From NCBI GenBank assembly GCA_037133395.1, contig JBAXOG010000059.1, positions 1 to 27,300 of the forward strand: a DNA stretch of 27,300 nucleotides, in the 5' to 3' direction. A program made the translations under genes and the position numbers. This document shows, one piece after another, positions 8,409-17,044 of the stretch. The notes under the pieces are model-generated. The model made no database searches and was not told where the DNA came from. It worked only from the letters and a program-made list of their open reading frames with translations. Origin of the DNA: CAIZQW01 sp037133395 (GTDB lineage Bacteria > Verrucomicrobiota > Kiritimatiellia > RFP12 > UBA1067). Each line of letters starts with the position of its first letter. The first letter of the stretch is position 1.

Positions 8409-11400
8409 TTAGAGGTGTGTGGTGAGTTCACTCCATAATGTATTAAGTCTTTTGCTTGAAACAGGATAGGGGGTGCGAAGCTCTTGGGCAAAGAGAGAGA
8501 CGCGGAACTCCTCGACCATCCAGCGATAGTGGCTCAGGAGTTTCTTGTCTGCTCGCAGTAGCTTATCACTCTCAATAAAGTCTGTGTACTGTTGCCATAC
8601 AGGCTGGAGTTCTGCCTCTTTCCGGCTGTCGCCCGCAGGATTGATTTTGCATCGCTGGATGCGCATTCTGCAGGCTTCAAGATAACGAGGAACTTCTTGC
8701 AAATGAGAAAGTGGCGTGGACTCTGCAAAACCAGGAAAGACGAGCCACGCGAGCTGGTCAAGGATGTTCTCGCAGGTCGACCGTTGAATGTCTTTTCCCT
8801 TTGTGAGAATGGTGGTTAGTTCGGAGGTTGTTTGAAGAATAGACAGAACAAGGCGCGTTCGCTCAAGATGCAGGGCGTGCAGTCGACTCTGTTCGCTTTT
8901 AAGTCGAGCTTTAAAAGTGGCTTCATCGCGGATGGCGGGCTTGTCGGCTGTGAATGTTTCGCGCAGAGCTGCCGCGCCAATCTCAATGCCCAACGCTGTG
9001 GCTGTTGTCTCTAATTGAGCCAAGTAGAGGGAGACATCGCGAGGGAGGGAAGGCGCTGACTGGTAACGCTTCCACTCTTTTCCAAGTGCAAGGGCGAAGA
9101 GTCTGCAGACCCCCTTATCGTGGACTGCTGCAGCCTCGCCAGCGTCGCTGAAGAGGCGGAGCGACACAGCGTCGCCTTTGTCTTCAAGTGCAGGGTAATG
9201 GATGATCGGCCAGCCAGCCTTGCCCACATCGACTTGCGAGGGTAATTCGCCAACATCCCAAGTAGTGATGGCATCGCGATGCCATTTGGAAACGGGGCGC
9301 AGTGCTTGAGTGGCTGAGGCTGAATCCTTCGCAAACAAGCGTGCGAGTGTTGTGCAGTCGCGTCCGCTACCGAGCTCCACTCCTTCTTCATTGATTGCGA
9401 CAAAACGCATGCGTAAATGTGTCGGACAGACATCCTCATTCCATCCGTCAACAGGCACGCGAATGGCGCGTACAGCATAGATGGCATCTGCCAGTGCTTG
9501 TGCAAGTGTTCCGCGACCTGGGGTCATGCGCGATCGGCAAAGGCCGATCGTTTCATCATAAGGTTGCAGTAGACGACGAATTTTGGAGGGCAGAACATTC
9601 ATCAGCCAGCGCACTTTTTCGTCTAGCAGACCGGGGACAAGCCAATCGCTTTGCCACGAGGTGACCATGGGTAGAAAGGACGCGGGAACCCTGCACGATA
9701 CCCCATCGTTGGATTCGCCTGGGGCATTAAGATAGGTGAGCGCCAGACGTGTGCCGTTGAGTGTAATCGAATCTGGGAAATCACGGGAAAGGTCTTGCGC
9801 AGTTGGCATGTCAACGTCCTGCATGACAAGAGAATGCTCGTTATCTTTGAGCCATTCACGTAAGTCGTGCGCATTACAAACAGACGGGGGGATGCGGGCA
9901 TCGTAGAAGGCGAAGGCGATATCTGGGTCGAAGAGCACTCCATGCTGCCTCGTTTTGGCCTCTGCGTCCAGTAAGGCGTTAGTGCGGGTGAGATTCGCGG
10001 AGAGGAAGGCTGGCAATGGCTTCGGAAATGCGCCGTTGACGAGTCCTTCGCGAATGAGCAGTTCGCGGGAGACAACAGGATTGATACGGCTGTAGTCGCG
10101 AACGCGTGACTCGGCGATCACTAGGCCGAAGAGGGTCACACGTTCGCACACGCGAGTAAAACCATAGACTGGATCCCATTGGGCGGAGTGATAATTGTAT
10201 TTGCAATGGCGCTTGGCAATGGGTTCAATCCAAGCGATATCGATGCAGGCTGCTGTTCGCGCAAAGAGGCGTGAGGTATCCACTAGTTCGCCGGCCATGA
10301 TCCAGTCCCGGTTGGCTGCCGACGTTGCTTTTTCTCGTGGGTCATGTCCCTGTTCGGGGCGCACGGGTTTAGCCTCTTTGAGTTTCATCAGGCCAGAACC
10401 TGGAAAGAGTGCAAAGCGAATGCCACGTGCGCCCCGATAGTCATTGGCTTCGGGATCTCGCTGGCCAATGTTGGATAGCAAGCCTGTCAGCAAGGCGCGA
10501 TGCAATCCTGCGTCGCCGCCTGTCCCGGTTGAAATATCGAGTTTGATGCTGGTGCACAGACCTTCGAGCTGTCCCCTTAAATCCATCCAGTCGCGCATTT
10601 TGGGGTAGGACAAGAAGTTGTCCTTGCAGAGGCGTCGGGATACAGATTGCGATTTGCCTTTTGTCTGATCGTGATACCAGCGCCAGAGACGGATGATGGC
10701 AGCGAAATCGGAATTGGGTGTCAGGTAACGCGCATGGCACTTGTCTGCTTCAGCCTGCTTTTCAAGCGGGCGGCGACGTGGGTCATCACATTCCAACGCT
10801 GCCACGACAATGAGGGACTCAGGTAAAGCTTTTTCGTGATGGGCTGCAAAGAGGATGCGTGCCAGCGCAGGGTCAATAGGCATGCGGGCGAGTTCGCGCC
10901 CCATGTGCGTGAGCGCCCAAGGGGCATCCTCTTCACCGGGATGTGACAGATCAGACTTGATAGCATCGAGTAGCTCCAGTTCGCGATAACCGTCCCGGAT
11001 CATGGAGGAGCTAGGCGGGTCAATGAACGGGAAGGTTTCAATGTCGCCTAGCCGGAGATCCATCATGGTGAGGATGACACGCGCCAGACTGGAACGAAGA
11101 ATTTCAGGGGGCGTGTACTCGTCCTGCTTCTTAAAGTCGTCTTCTCCGTACAGGCGTATACAAATGCCCGGAGCAATACGTCCACAGCGGCCTTTGCGCT
11201 GATTGGCGCTCGCTTGTGAAATGGCTTCGATTTGAAGGCGCTGAACCTGTGTGCGCGAATTATAGCGGCTGATGCGGGCGAGTCCGGAGTCGATCACATA
11301 ACGGATGCCAGGGAGCGTCACAGATGTCTCTGCGACGTTCGTTGATAAAATGATGCGACGGTTGGATGAGAGCTTGAAGGCGCGTTGCTGCTCGCCTGCA

Positions 11401-12170
11401 GGTAACGAAGCAAGCAGGGGTATAATCTCCGTCTGGGGTAACCGGCGCCCTGTCAGCACCTCGGTTGCTTCACGAATATCGCGTTCGCCGGGCAGGAAAA
11501 CAAGAAGGTCGCCAGGGCCTTCCGAAATAAGTTCGTCGACCGCATTGGCGATTTGGCGAGGCAGGTCAGGGTCGTCAGCATCAGCGGCAGGACGCCAACG
11601 GGTTTCGATCGGATAGAGTCGTCCAGGGACCGTGACAATAGGGGCTTGGTTGAAGAAAGCAGAAAAGCGTTTGACATCAAGCGTGGCTGAACTGATGATG
11701 ATTTTCAGGTCGGGACGTTTGGGAAGGACACGTTTCAGGATACCGAGGAGGAAGTCGATGTTGAGCGAACGTTCATGAGCTTCATCGATAATCAGCGTAT
11801 CATACTTTTTAAAGAGTCTGTCATGACGTGTCTCTGCAAGAAGGATGCCGTCTGTCATGAACTTCACCACGGTATCTGGTGAGAGACGCGACTCAAAGCG
11901 ATGCTGATAGCCGATCTTGCCCCCAGGTTCTTCTCCGAATTCCTCAGCTACTCGTCGGGCCATGGCGAGTGTCGCCAGACGGCGGGGCTGGGTACAGCCA
12001 ATGAGCCCGCGTTGTCCGCGACCTGCTTTGATCGCGATTTTGGGCAACTGGGTGGTCTTACCGGATCCCGTGTCGCCGCAGACAATCAGTACCTGATGTT
12101 GCCGTAACATCTGGATGATTTCATCCACGTATGCGGTGATAGGGAGTTCGCTTGGAAAGGTCAGCAGCAT
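8409..12170 (-). CDS. hrpA: ATP-dependent RNA helicase, DEAH-box HrpA
   Basis: A 1253-residue helicase, close to the roughly 1300 residues of Escherichia coli HrpA. Motifs in order: Walker A GDTGSGKTTQ (32-41), TQPRRLA, DEAH (129-132) within IIDEAHERS, SATLD, FLPGERDI, STNVAETSVTLPGI and QRKGRCGRIAPG. After the helicase core come winged-helix and ratchet regions and the long HrpA-specific C-terminal domain (DUF3418-like), ending in FAQELRTPYPVSSKRL. HrpA acts on RNA in the cytoplasm and is linked to mRNA processing and to rescue of collided ribosomes in E. coli. I chose the ATG at 12170; an in-frame TTG at 12185 adds five residues and neither has a clear ribosome site. The gene is divergent from the oxidoreductase gene. 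Confidence 0.92.
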   Translation of the reverse strand: MLLTFPSELPITAYVDEIIQMLRQHQVLIVCGDTGSGKTTQLPKIAIKAGRGQRGLIGCTQPRRLATLAMARRVAEEFGEEPGGKIGYQHRFESRLSPDTVVKFMTDGILLAETRHDRLFKKYDTLIIDEAHERSLNIDFLLGILKRVLPKRPDLKIIISSATLDVKRFSAFFNQAPIVTVPGRLYPIETRWRPAADADDPDLPRQIANAVDELISEGPGDLLVFLPGERDIREATEVLTGRRLPQTEIIPLLASLPAGEQQRAFKLSSNRRIILSTNVAETSVTLPGIRYVIDSGLARISRYNSRTQVQRLQIEAISQASANQRKGRCGRIAPGICIRLYGEDDFKKQDEYTPPEILRSSLARVILTMMDLRLGDIETFPFIDPPSSSMIRDGYRELELLDAIKSDLSHPGEEDAPWALTHMGRELARMPIDPALARILFAAHHEKALPESLIVVAALECDDPRRRPLEKQAEADKCHARYLTPNSDFAAIIRLWRWYHDQTKGKSQSVSRRLCKDNFLSYPKMRDWMDLRGQLEGLCTSIKLDISTGTGGDAGLHRALLTGLLSNIGQRDPEANDYRGARGIRFALFPGSGLMKLKEAKPVRPEQGHDPREKATSAANRDWIMAGELVDTSRLFARTAACIDIAWIEPIAKRHCKYNYHSAQWDPVYGFTRVCERVTLFGLVIAESRVRDYSRINPVVSRELLIREGLVNGAFPKPLPAFLSANLTRTNALLDAEAKTRQHGVLFDPDIAFAFYDARIPPSVCNAHDLREWLKDNEHSLVMQDVDMPTAQDLSRDFPDSITLNGTRLALTYLNAPGESNDGVSCRVPASFLPMVTSWQSDWLVPGLLDEKVRWLMNVLPSKIRRLLQPYDETIGLCRSRMTPGRGTLAQALADAIYAVRAIRVPVDGWNEDVCPTHLRMRFVAINEEGVELGSGRDCTTLARLFAKDSASATQALRPVSKWHRDAITTWDVGELPSQVDVGKAGWPIIHYPALEDKGDAVSLRLFSDAGEAAAVHDKGVCRLFALALGKEWKRYQSAPSLPRDVSLYLAQLETTATALGIEIGAAALRETFTADKPAIRDEATFKARLKSEQSRLHALHLERTRLVLSILQTTSELTTILTKGKDIQRSTCENILDQLAWLVFPGFAESTPLSHLQEVPRYLEACRMRIQRCKINPAGDSRKEAELQPVWQQYTDFIESDKLLRADKKLLSHYRWMVEEFRVSLFAQELRTPYPVSSKRLNTLWSELTTHL

Positions 12171-12290
12171 GGTTAAGTGCTTCAAGGGATGAGTATTTTA
12201 GCCTTGCCGAGATATTTGCTTTTCATGCGATGTAGTGTACGTGTTTAGTCCCTTCTTGACAATTGAAAAGTTTTTTTCAGAAAAGACACT

Positions 12291-12318
12291 TTGAATGGAG
12301 TAAAAAATGTGCAATAAT
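12291..12318 (+). promoter_or_regulatory. Candidate promoter for the Tat-exported oxidoreductase
   Basis: TTGAAT (12291-12296), a 16-base spacer and AATAAT (12313-12318) lie in a very A/T-rich leader upstream of the gene. A good TTGACA at 12256 has no matching -10 at normal spacing, and a TATAAT at 12342 sits too near the ribosome site to act alone. Sequence match only. Confidence 0.3.
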
Positions 12319-12361
12319 AATAAAAGTTTTCAAAAAAAATACTATAATTAAGGGAGACTAC

Positions 12362-13780
12362 ATGAAGGTAATAAACCGCAGAGGTTTTGTTAAAGGCGTG
12401 GGGCTGACCGTTGCAGCAGTATCTGTGAGCGGGATGGCCGCTCAAAAGGGAAAATTTGTCTTCCCAGAAATTAGGCATAATGCGCCGCGTTTTAGGAAGC
12501 CAGGGGAAAAGTTGAACATTGGCGTCATCGGTGTTGGGGGCAAGGGCTGGTCTGACTGGATGCCCATGTTCGAACACGGCGAAAATATTGTAGCACTGTG
12601 CGATGTAGACCGCGGTCCGATCAACAAAGCATTGGCCGAAATCACGAAGAAAGGGCAGGACGCATCAAAGATCAAGTGTTACAGCGATTACCGCAAGATG
12701 CTGGACGAATGTAAGAATCTTGACGCGGTGACTGTCTCCACGCCGGATCATACGCATGCTCCGGCTGCGATCCGCGCGATGAAACTGGGTTGCCATGCGT
12801 ACGTTCAGAAACCTCTCGTCCGCACGATCTGGGAAGCTCGCTATTTTGAGCAAGTCGCCAAGGCGAATGGCGTAGTGACGCAGATGGGCAATCAGGGTAG
12901 CGCGGGCGACGGACTCCGTCGCAATGTCGAAATCCTTCATTCGGGTGTTCTGGGCAACGTAACCGAAGTGCATGTGTGGACTAACCGTCCGATTTGGCCA
13001 CAGGGCATGTTGCGCCCAGAGGGTTCGGATCCTGTTCCTTCTACGCTCGATTGGGATAGTTGGTTGGGTACGGCTGCGGAGCGCCCCTTCAAGGCGGGCG
13101 TATACCACGGCTTCAAGTGGCGCGGCTTCTTGGATTTCGGAACCGGAGCGTTCGGCGACATGGCTTGCCATACGATGAACCTGCCATTCCGTGGCCTCAA
13201 GCTGGCGGAAGTATTGTCAGCGGAGTGTACCCAGATCGAAGGCAAGAACAAGGATACCTATCCTTCCAAGAGCATCGTGAGAATGAATTACGCCGCACGC
13301 CAAGGATTGCCTGCGGTCAACCTCTTCTGGTACGACGGAAATCTCAAACCCAAAGATGAGATCATGCCTCAGGTCATCGCGACCCTGGGCAAGGTTCCGA
13401 ACACGGGCTGTTTGATCATCGGCGATAAGGGCTTGATGGCCAGCACTAACGATTACGGACAGGATGCGTACGTTGCGCTCAAGGGTGAAGCGAAGATGAA
13501 GTCCACGACCAAGCACGAGGCGCTTGTGGGCATACCGAAGTCGATTGAGCGTTGCTGCAAGGGTGGCCAATACATTGAGTTCGTCAATGCCTGCAAGGGC
13601 GAAGGCAAATGCTACTCGGACACTGGACACTCGGTGCCGATGTTGGAAAGCATGCTGATCGGTTGCATCGCGCAACAGGTGCCTGGCAAGCTGAACTGGG
13701 ACAGCACAGCGCAGACTTTTGGTCAGGCCGATGCTGATGCACTTCTGAAGCCGAATATTCGCAAGGGATGGGAATTCTAG
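12362..13780 (+). CDS. Tat-exported Gfo/Idh/MocA family oxidoreductase
   Basis: A 472-residue NAD(P)-dependent sugar dehydrogenase-like protein. The N-terminus has a twin-arginine signal, NRRGFVKGVG (R6-R7), then a hydrophobic stretch to about residue 25. The Rossmann fold follows (NIGVIGVGGKG, VALCDVD). The family's EKP motif reads VQKPLV here, keeping the key lysine but with Gln in place of Glu. GAFGDMACHTMNLPF is the typical C-terminal active-site region. The start ATG is preceded by AGGGAG at 12351-12356. Longer in-frame starts near 12263 would bury the Tat signal, so I rejected them. Such proteins are strongly expanded in PVC bacteria; the substrate is probably a sugar or cyclitol but cannot be named. 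It is a single-gene unit with its own terminator. Confidence 0.9.
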   Translation: MKVINRRGFVKGVGLTVAAVSVSGMAAQKGKFVFPEIRHNAPRFRKPGEKLNIGVIGVGGKGWSDWMPMFEHGENIVALCDVDRGPINKALAEITKKGQDASKIKCYSDYRKMLDECKNLDAVTVSTPDHTHAPAAIRAMKLGCHAYVQKPLVRTIWEARYFEQVAKANGVVTQMGNQGSAGDGLRRNVEILHSGVLGNVTEVHVWTNRPIWPQGMLRPEGSDPVPSTLDWDSWLGTAAERPFKAGVYHGFKWRGFLDFGTGAFGDMACHTMNLPFRGLKLAEVLSAECTQIEGKNKDTYPSKSIVRMNYAARQGLPAVNLFWYDGNLKPKDEIMPQVIATLGKVPNTGCLIIGDKGLMASTNDYGQDAYVALKGEAKMKSTTKHEALVGIPKSIERCCKGGQYIEFVNACKGEGKCYSDTGHSVPMLESMLIGCIAQQVPGKLNWDSTAQTFGQADADALLKPNIRKGWEF

Positions 13781-13802
13781 ACGAGGATAATCGAGTAAAA
13801 AG

Positions 13803-13834
13803 AGAGGGCGGGCGTTTTGCCCGCTCTTTTTTTT
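13803..13834 (+). terminator. Rho-independent terminator after the oxidoreductase gene
   Basis: A G/C-rich stem (GAGGGCGGGC against GCCCGCTC, loop GTTTT) is followed by a run of eight or more Ts ending at 13834. It begins about 22 bases after the stop codon. Confidence 0.9.
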
Positions 13835-13848
13835 GACGGACGGTTTAA

Positions 13849-13993
13849 TACCACTGCCGAAAAGTGTTTAGACCATAAGAAGGGCACCCGACACACGGGA
13901 GGGTCACGCGTCTGCGTGACTGGACGAGCAGACGCTCGTCCCTCCCTGTGTGTTGAATAGCCCTTTTAGTATAAACATTTTTCGACAGTGGTA
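13849..13993. repeat. 145-bp nested palindromic, MITE-like element
   Basis: The ends are 22-bp inverted repeats matching at 20 of 22 positions: 13849-13870 (starts TACCACTGCCGAAAA) and 13972-13993 (ends TTTTTCGACAGTGGTA). Further inverted pairs lie inside: AAGGGC/GCCCTT, ACACAC/GTGTGT and GGGAGGG/CCCTCCC. In the centre are two adjacent perfect hairpins: GTCACGC-GTCT-GCGTGAC (13903-13920) and GGACGAGC-AGAC-GCTCGTCC (13922-13941). Their loops are complementary over 8 bases (GCGTCTGC and GCAGACGC). The ends begin and finish with TA, as with elements that duplicate a TA target; a TAA on both flanks (13846-13848, 13994-13996) is an alternative duplication. There is no coding capacity. It is probably a non-autonomous transposable or REP-like repeat; copy number cannot be judged from this window. 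Confidence 0.8.
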
Positions 13994-13997
13994 TAAT
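13989..13997 (+). promoter_or_regulatory. Extended -10 promoter at the right end of the palindromic element
   Basis: TGGTATAAT is a perfect extended -10 (TGnTATAAT). It starts inside the right inverted repeat and ends 4 bases outside it. The predicted start near 14004 would give a leader of about 22 bases before the esterase ATG. No good -35 is seen, which extended -10 promoters can tolerate. Confidence 0.5.
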
Positions 13998-14025
13998 TTG
14001 TGGCCTAGTGATAAGAGGTGTTAAT

Positions 14026-14799
14026 ATGATGTTGCGCTTAGTTGTTGGAATGATGGTGTGCGGGGGAGTGGTGTTAGCGGAAACAGAAACACAACCGAAG
14101 CGGGTGCTGTTTATAGGCAATAGCTATACGTACGTTAACAATCTGCCAGCGCTTTTTACAAACATGGTGACAAGTGCTGGCGGAAAAGTCTTGCTTGTTA
14201 AATCTCATACACCGGGAGGCTGCACGCTGATCAAGCATTCAAAAGATCCAAAGGCACTAGCACTGATTGATGAGGGGAACTGGGATATGGTCGTATTACA
14301 AGGAAATAGCCAAGAAGCTGCGCGCTCAGAAGAGTCGGATGCCACGCGGGATGACTTTTTGATGGGCGGTACGAATTTAGGGAAGCGGATTCGGGAGAAG
14401 AGTCCCCATGCACGTATTATTCTTTACCAGACCTGGGCGCGGCATTCGGATTTCTGGAAGGCGTCGGATAAGGATTCAGGCGTCGGTTCATCGCCAGAAG
14501 AGATGCAGAAGCGTACGCATAAATGGTATGCGAAACTTGCCTCAGGTATGCCGGGTGGCGCTATGGTTGCGCCTGTTGGCGATGCGTGGGCGATCAGCTA
14601 CACGAAGAATCCGGAATTGCGCCTCCATGCCAAGGACAACTCCCATCCGGCACTAGCCGGTTCCTATTTGGCGGGACTTGTGCTATACCGCACGATCTAC
14701 ACGGGAAAGCCCTTATCTGCCATTCGCTTTAAAGGTTCGCTTGCTGACAAGGACGTCGCTGCCTTAAAAGCAATTTCCGAACATCTGAACACCCCCTGA
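14026..14799 (+). CDS. Secreted SGNH-hydrolase-type esterase (DUF4886-like)
   Basis: A 257-residue protein with an N-terminal signal peptide (MMLRLVVGMMVCGGVVLAE, cut probably after Ala18). The mature part opens with LFIGNSYTYVNNLP, the block I region of SGNH hydrolases in which GNS replaces GDS and serine is the nucleophile. GGCTLIKH, MVVLQGNSQEA and the C-terminal DNSHPALAGSYLAG (catalytic Asp and His) complete the pattern. It is likely a carbohydrate or lipid esterase acting outside the cytoplasm; the substrate is unknown. I chose the ATG at 14026 because AGAGGTG (14014-14020) sits 5 bases before it; a GTG at 14008 would add six residues and lose that site. Its promoter appears to come from the adjacent palindromic element. 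Confidence 0.83.
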   Translation: MMLRLVVGMMVCGGVVLAETETQPKRVLFIGNSYTYVNNLPALFTNMVTSAGGKVLLVKSHTPGGCTLIKHSKDPKALALIDEGNWDMVVLQGNSQEAARSEESDATRDDFLMGGTNLGKRIREKSPHARIILYQTWARHSDFWKASDKDSGVGSSPEEMQKRTHKWYAKLASGMPGGAMVAPVGDAWAISYTKNPELRLHAKDNSHPALAGSYLAGLVLYRTIYTGKPLSAIRFKGSLADKDVAALKAISEHLNTP

Positions 14800-14836
14800 C
14801 GCGAAAAGAGTGATACTGTTCAGCCCAACGTTTAAT

Positions 14837-14872
14837 GTCCCTCACGTCCCTATCGTCTCTCGGGTCCCTACG
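14837..14872. repeat. Short tandem array, four 9-bp units
   Basis: GTCCCT, GTCCCT, GTCTCT and GTCCCT begin at 14837, 14846, 14855 and 14864, an exact 9-base period with a variable last third. The array is bracketed by CGTTTAA on both sides (14829-14835 and 14871-14877). It lies in the gap between the convergent esterase and tatD genes. No coding sense. Confidence 0.7.
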
Positions 14873-14913
14873 TTTAACCCCTCACAGGCATTGGATATGT
14901 TATCACAGACACT

Positions 14914-14934
14914 GCGTCTCATAGAAAGAGACGC
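14914..14934 (-). repeat. Perfect 7-bp stem-loop across the tatD stop codon
   Basis: GCGTCTC (14914-14920) pairs with GAGACGC (14928-14934) around a 7-base loop; the TGA stop (complement of 14919-14921) lies in it. No T run follows on the minus strand, so it is not a classic terminator. It may protect the 3' end of the message or act in Rho-dependent termination. Confidence 0.5.
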
Positions 14935-15707
14935 CTAGCGTTTGCGCCGGTGATATCCGACAGCTCTTCAGGAGGCATGCCACGTAATGCGGCGATCTCA
15001 TTCAAGATGAGCGGTAAATTGGCTGGATGATTGATTGGCTTATTGGCTGCGTCGTTTCCAATGGATGTGCCTCCGAGCGGAAACAGATCAGGTGCGTCGG
15101 TCTCAACTAATAGCTGGCTTTCAGGCGTTTCCTTTGCAGCCATTCTGACTTTTGTCGCATTCGTATTACAAATCGTCCCAGCAAACGAGATATAGCCTCC
15201 CATTTTCAAAAGTTCCTTCAGGATATCTGCAGAACCCCCGAAGCTATGGGCGATAAAGCCAGGAATGTCATGGGCGTATGGCTTGAGCACTTCCACAAGC
15301 TTTCCCCAGGCACGTGCGCCATGAAGCACGACAGGACGATGGATACGCGCCGCAAAACCAAGTTGCCAACGGAAAACGATCTCTTGCACTTCAGCAGGAA
15401 TGTTATCACGAATGCCATCCATCCCGATTTCGCCAACAATTGCAGTCGGATGCTGATCAAAGAAGTATTCGAGCTGCTCTTGCCAGTTTATTGCAAGCCC
15501 CTGTACATACCAAGGATGCACGCCAAATCCTGGTACAATGATAAACGGCAACGGTTGTTGTGCAACCGCTGCCGTTTCTTGCCAATCTTCAGGACAGGTG
15601 CCGCAGGAGCACACGCCTGTTATCTGCGCTCGTACCGCTGCCTCAACCCACGCGTCATGCGTTGACCGCAATCGCATGTCCTGAAGGTGTGCATGAGCAT
15701 CGAACAT
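14919..15707 (-). CDS. TatD family metal-dependent hydrolase
   Basis: A 262-residue TIM-barrel hydrolase of the family that includes DNases TatD and YcfH. Metal ligands are visible as DAHAHLQD (HxH, residues 3-10), GEIGMDG, VVLHGARAW, IAHSFGGS and LVETDAPDLFP. Length is typical (250-270). Members act as Mg-dependent DNases or on D-aminoacyl-tRNA in the cytoplasm; the exact substrate is not predictable. The ATG is 6 bases downstream of the argG stop on the same strand, so the two are almost surely cotranscribed. The first proximal Cys-rich stretch (VCSCGTCPEDW) is unusual but near a normal substrate-loop position. Confidence 0.9.
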   Translation of the reverse strand: MFDAHAHLQDMRLRSTHDAWVEAAVRAQITGVCSCGTCPEDWQETAAVAQQPLPFIIVPGFGVHPWYVQGLAINWQEQLEYFFDQHPTAIVGEIGMDGIRDNIPAEVQEIVFRWQLGFAARIHRPVVLHGARAWGKLVEVLKPYAHDIPGFIAHSFGGSADILKELLKMGGYISFAGTICNTNATKVRMAAKETPESQLLVETDAPDLFPLGGTSIGNDAANKPINHPANLPLILNEIAALRGMPPEELSDITGANARRLFL

Positions 15708-15713
15708 GGTGTG

Positions 15714-16949
15714 TTACTTGATCTGACCTGCTTTCGCAAGCATGAAAGCTTCAACACTCTGGATCTCAGCAAAACCCTGAGAACTGACGGGGTTGAGTCC
15801 GTTGCTGGCTTCCATGGAGGAGTCGGCTTCGTTGTAAATCGAGGCCTTGCAGTTGGTCAATGCATTGAAGAAGATGTTTCCTTTATAGAGGCCGACTTCG
15901 ACCGTTGCGGTCGCATGCTTTGAGAAGGTTGCAATGGCTGCGCGTGCCGCCTGCGTGACGGGATCATAATAGCGGCCATCGTAAATCTGGTCGGCGACGA
16001 GTTTGGAGAGCTGTCCGAAGAGCAAGCCTGCGCGGCGATCTAGGGTAGCCTGATAGACGTACCGCAAGCAAGTGCCCAGCACTTCCATGCCCGGAGCTTC
16101 ATAGACACCGCGACTCTTGGTCCCGATGATGCGGTTCTCGAGCGCGTGCTTCATGCCGATGCCATTGCGTCCAGCAATCTTGTTGACGAGTTGCATGGCC
16201 TTGATCGGTGTGACATCTTTGCCGTTGATCTTCACAGCGCGGCCTTTCACGAAATGAACTTTGAATTTCTCAATCTTGTCAGGTGCCTGTTGAGGCCATA
16301 CGCCCATGGTCGGGGCGACGATAAGCATGGAGGTCTCAAGGCTTTCGAGATCTTCAGCTTCGTGTGACAGGCCTGCGAGATTTGCGTCGGTGGAGTATTT
16401 TTTCTTTGTGCCAACAAAAGCCTCGATACCATACGTGGCGAGGAACTCCACCATCTGGGTACGTCCGGGGAAAAGTTTCAGTAGGGCCGCATCGCGCCAA
16501 GGCGAGTAGACTTTCATCGTGGGCGCAAGGACATTCGTATAGCGTTCGAAGCGCATCTGATCGTTGCCACGGCCTGTGGCACCGTGAACGAGCACGGTGC
16601 ACCCGCGCTTCTTCATTTCCGGAAGCAAGCCGCGTACGGTGACTGCACGCGCGATACCGGTGGAGTTCCAGTAGCCACCGTCATACATAGCTTGCGCCTC
16701 AATGACTTCAAAGCAGGCTTCGGCCATTTCCTTCTTCAGGTTTACAATGATGGTCTGGACACCGCAGGGTGCCATACGTTTCTTAATATCATTTATGTTC
16801 TTTTCATCCGGCTGTCCGAGGTCAGCCGAGAAACCGATAACCTTAACTCCGGCTTCAATCATGACCTTTGAAATAGTCCGGCTATCTAATCCGCCCGAAA
16901 CACATGCTCCGACGGTCAAGCCCTTTAAATCTGTTACTGTCATTGCCAT
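15714..16949 (-). CDS. argG: Argininosuccinate synthase
   Basis: A 411-residue enzyme that joins citrulline and aspartate using ATP, the penultimate step of arginine synthesis. The PP-loop reads VSGGLDSR (S18-G19-G20-L21-D22-S23), slightly different from the usual YSGGLDTS. HGATGRGNDQMRFE, GYWNSTGIARAV and KSRGVYEAPG are typical of the family, and TDANLAGLSHEAEDLE stands at the usual ENLWGRSxE position, a divergent version. I chose the ATG at 16949 because AGGAG lies 8 bases upstream; upstream codons in the open frame are not needed. Cytoplasmic. No other arginine gene is in the window. It is followed directly by a tatD-family gene and is divergent from the isomerase-like gene. Confidence 0.93.
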   Translation of the reverse strand: MAMTVTDLKGLTVGACVSGGLDSRTISKVMIEAGVKVIGFSADLGQPDEKNINDIKKRMAPCGVQTIIVNLKKEMAEACFEVIEAQAMYDGGYWNSTGIARAVTVRGLLPEMKKRGCTVLVHGATGRGNDQMRFERYTNVLAPTMKVYSPWRDAALLKLFPGRTQMVEFLATYGIEAFVGTKKKYSTDANLAGLSHEAEDLESLETSMLIVAPTMGVWPQQAPDKIEKFKVHFVKGRAVKINGKDVTPIKAMQLVNKIAGRNGIGMKHALENRIIGTKSRGVYEAPGMEVLGTCLRYVYQATLDRRAGLLFGQLSKLVADQIYDGRYYDPVTQAARAAIATFSKHATATVEVGLYKGNIFFNALTNCKASIYNEADSSMEASNGLNPVSSQGFAEIQSVEAFMLAKAGQIK

Positions 16950-16982
16950 AATGTATTCTCCTGTGTGAAATTGAGTAGGAAT

Positions 16983-17011
16983 AATATAGCAAAGACCGCC
17001 CAAAAGCGCAA
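16983..17011 (-). promoter_or_regulatory. Candidate sigma70 promoter for argG-tatD
   Basis: On the minus strand TTGCGC (17011-17006), a 17-base spacer and TATATT (16988-16983) stand about 34 bases before the ATG, followed by the AGGAG ribosome site. Spacing is ideal and the -10 is good. Confidence 0.5.
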
Positions 17012-17044
17012 AGCGAATTGAATTTTCAAAAGAGGTTTGGCTTG

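Noticed and set aside
12263..12361. Longer start for the oxidoreductase
   Set aside because: It would add 33 residues before the twin-arginine signal, and the ATG at 12362 has a good ribosome site.
13849..14120. 91-codon minus-strand open frame through the palindromic element
   Set aside because: It is a translation of the repeat itself and of the antisense of the esterase gene; no ribosome site or family likeness.
14837..14872. CRISPR array
   Set aside because: The units are 9 bases with no spacers of normal length; no cas genes are present.
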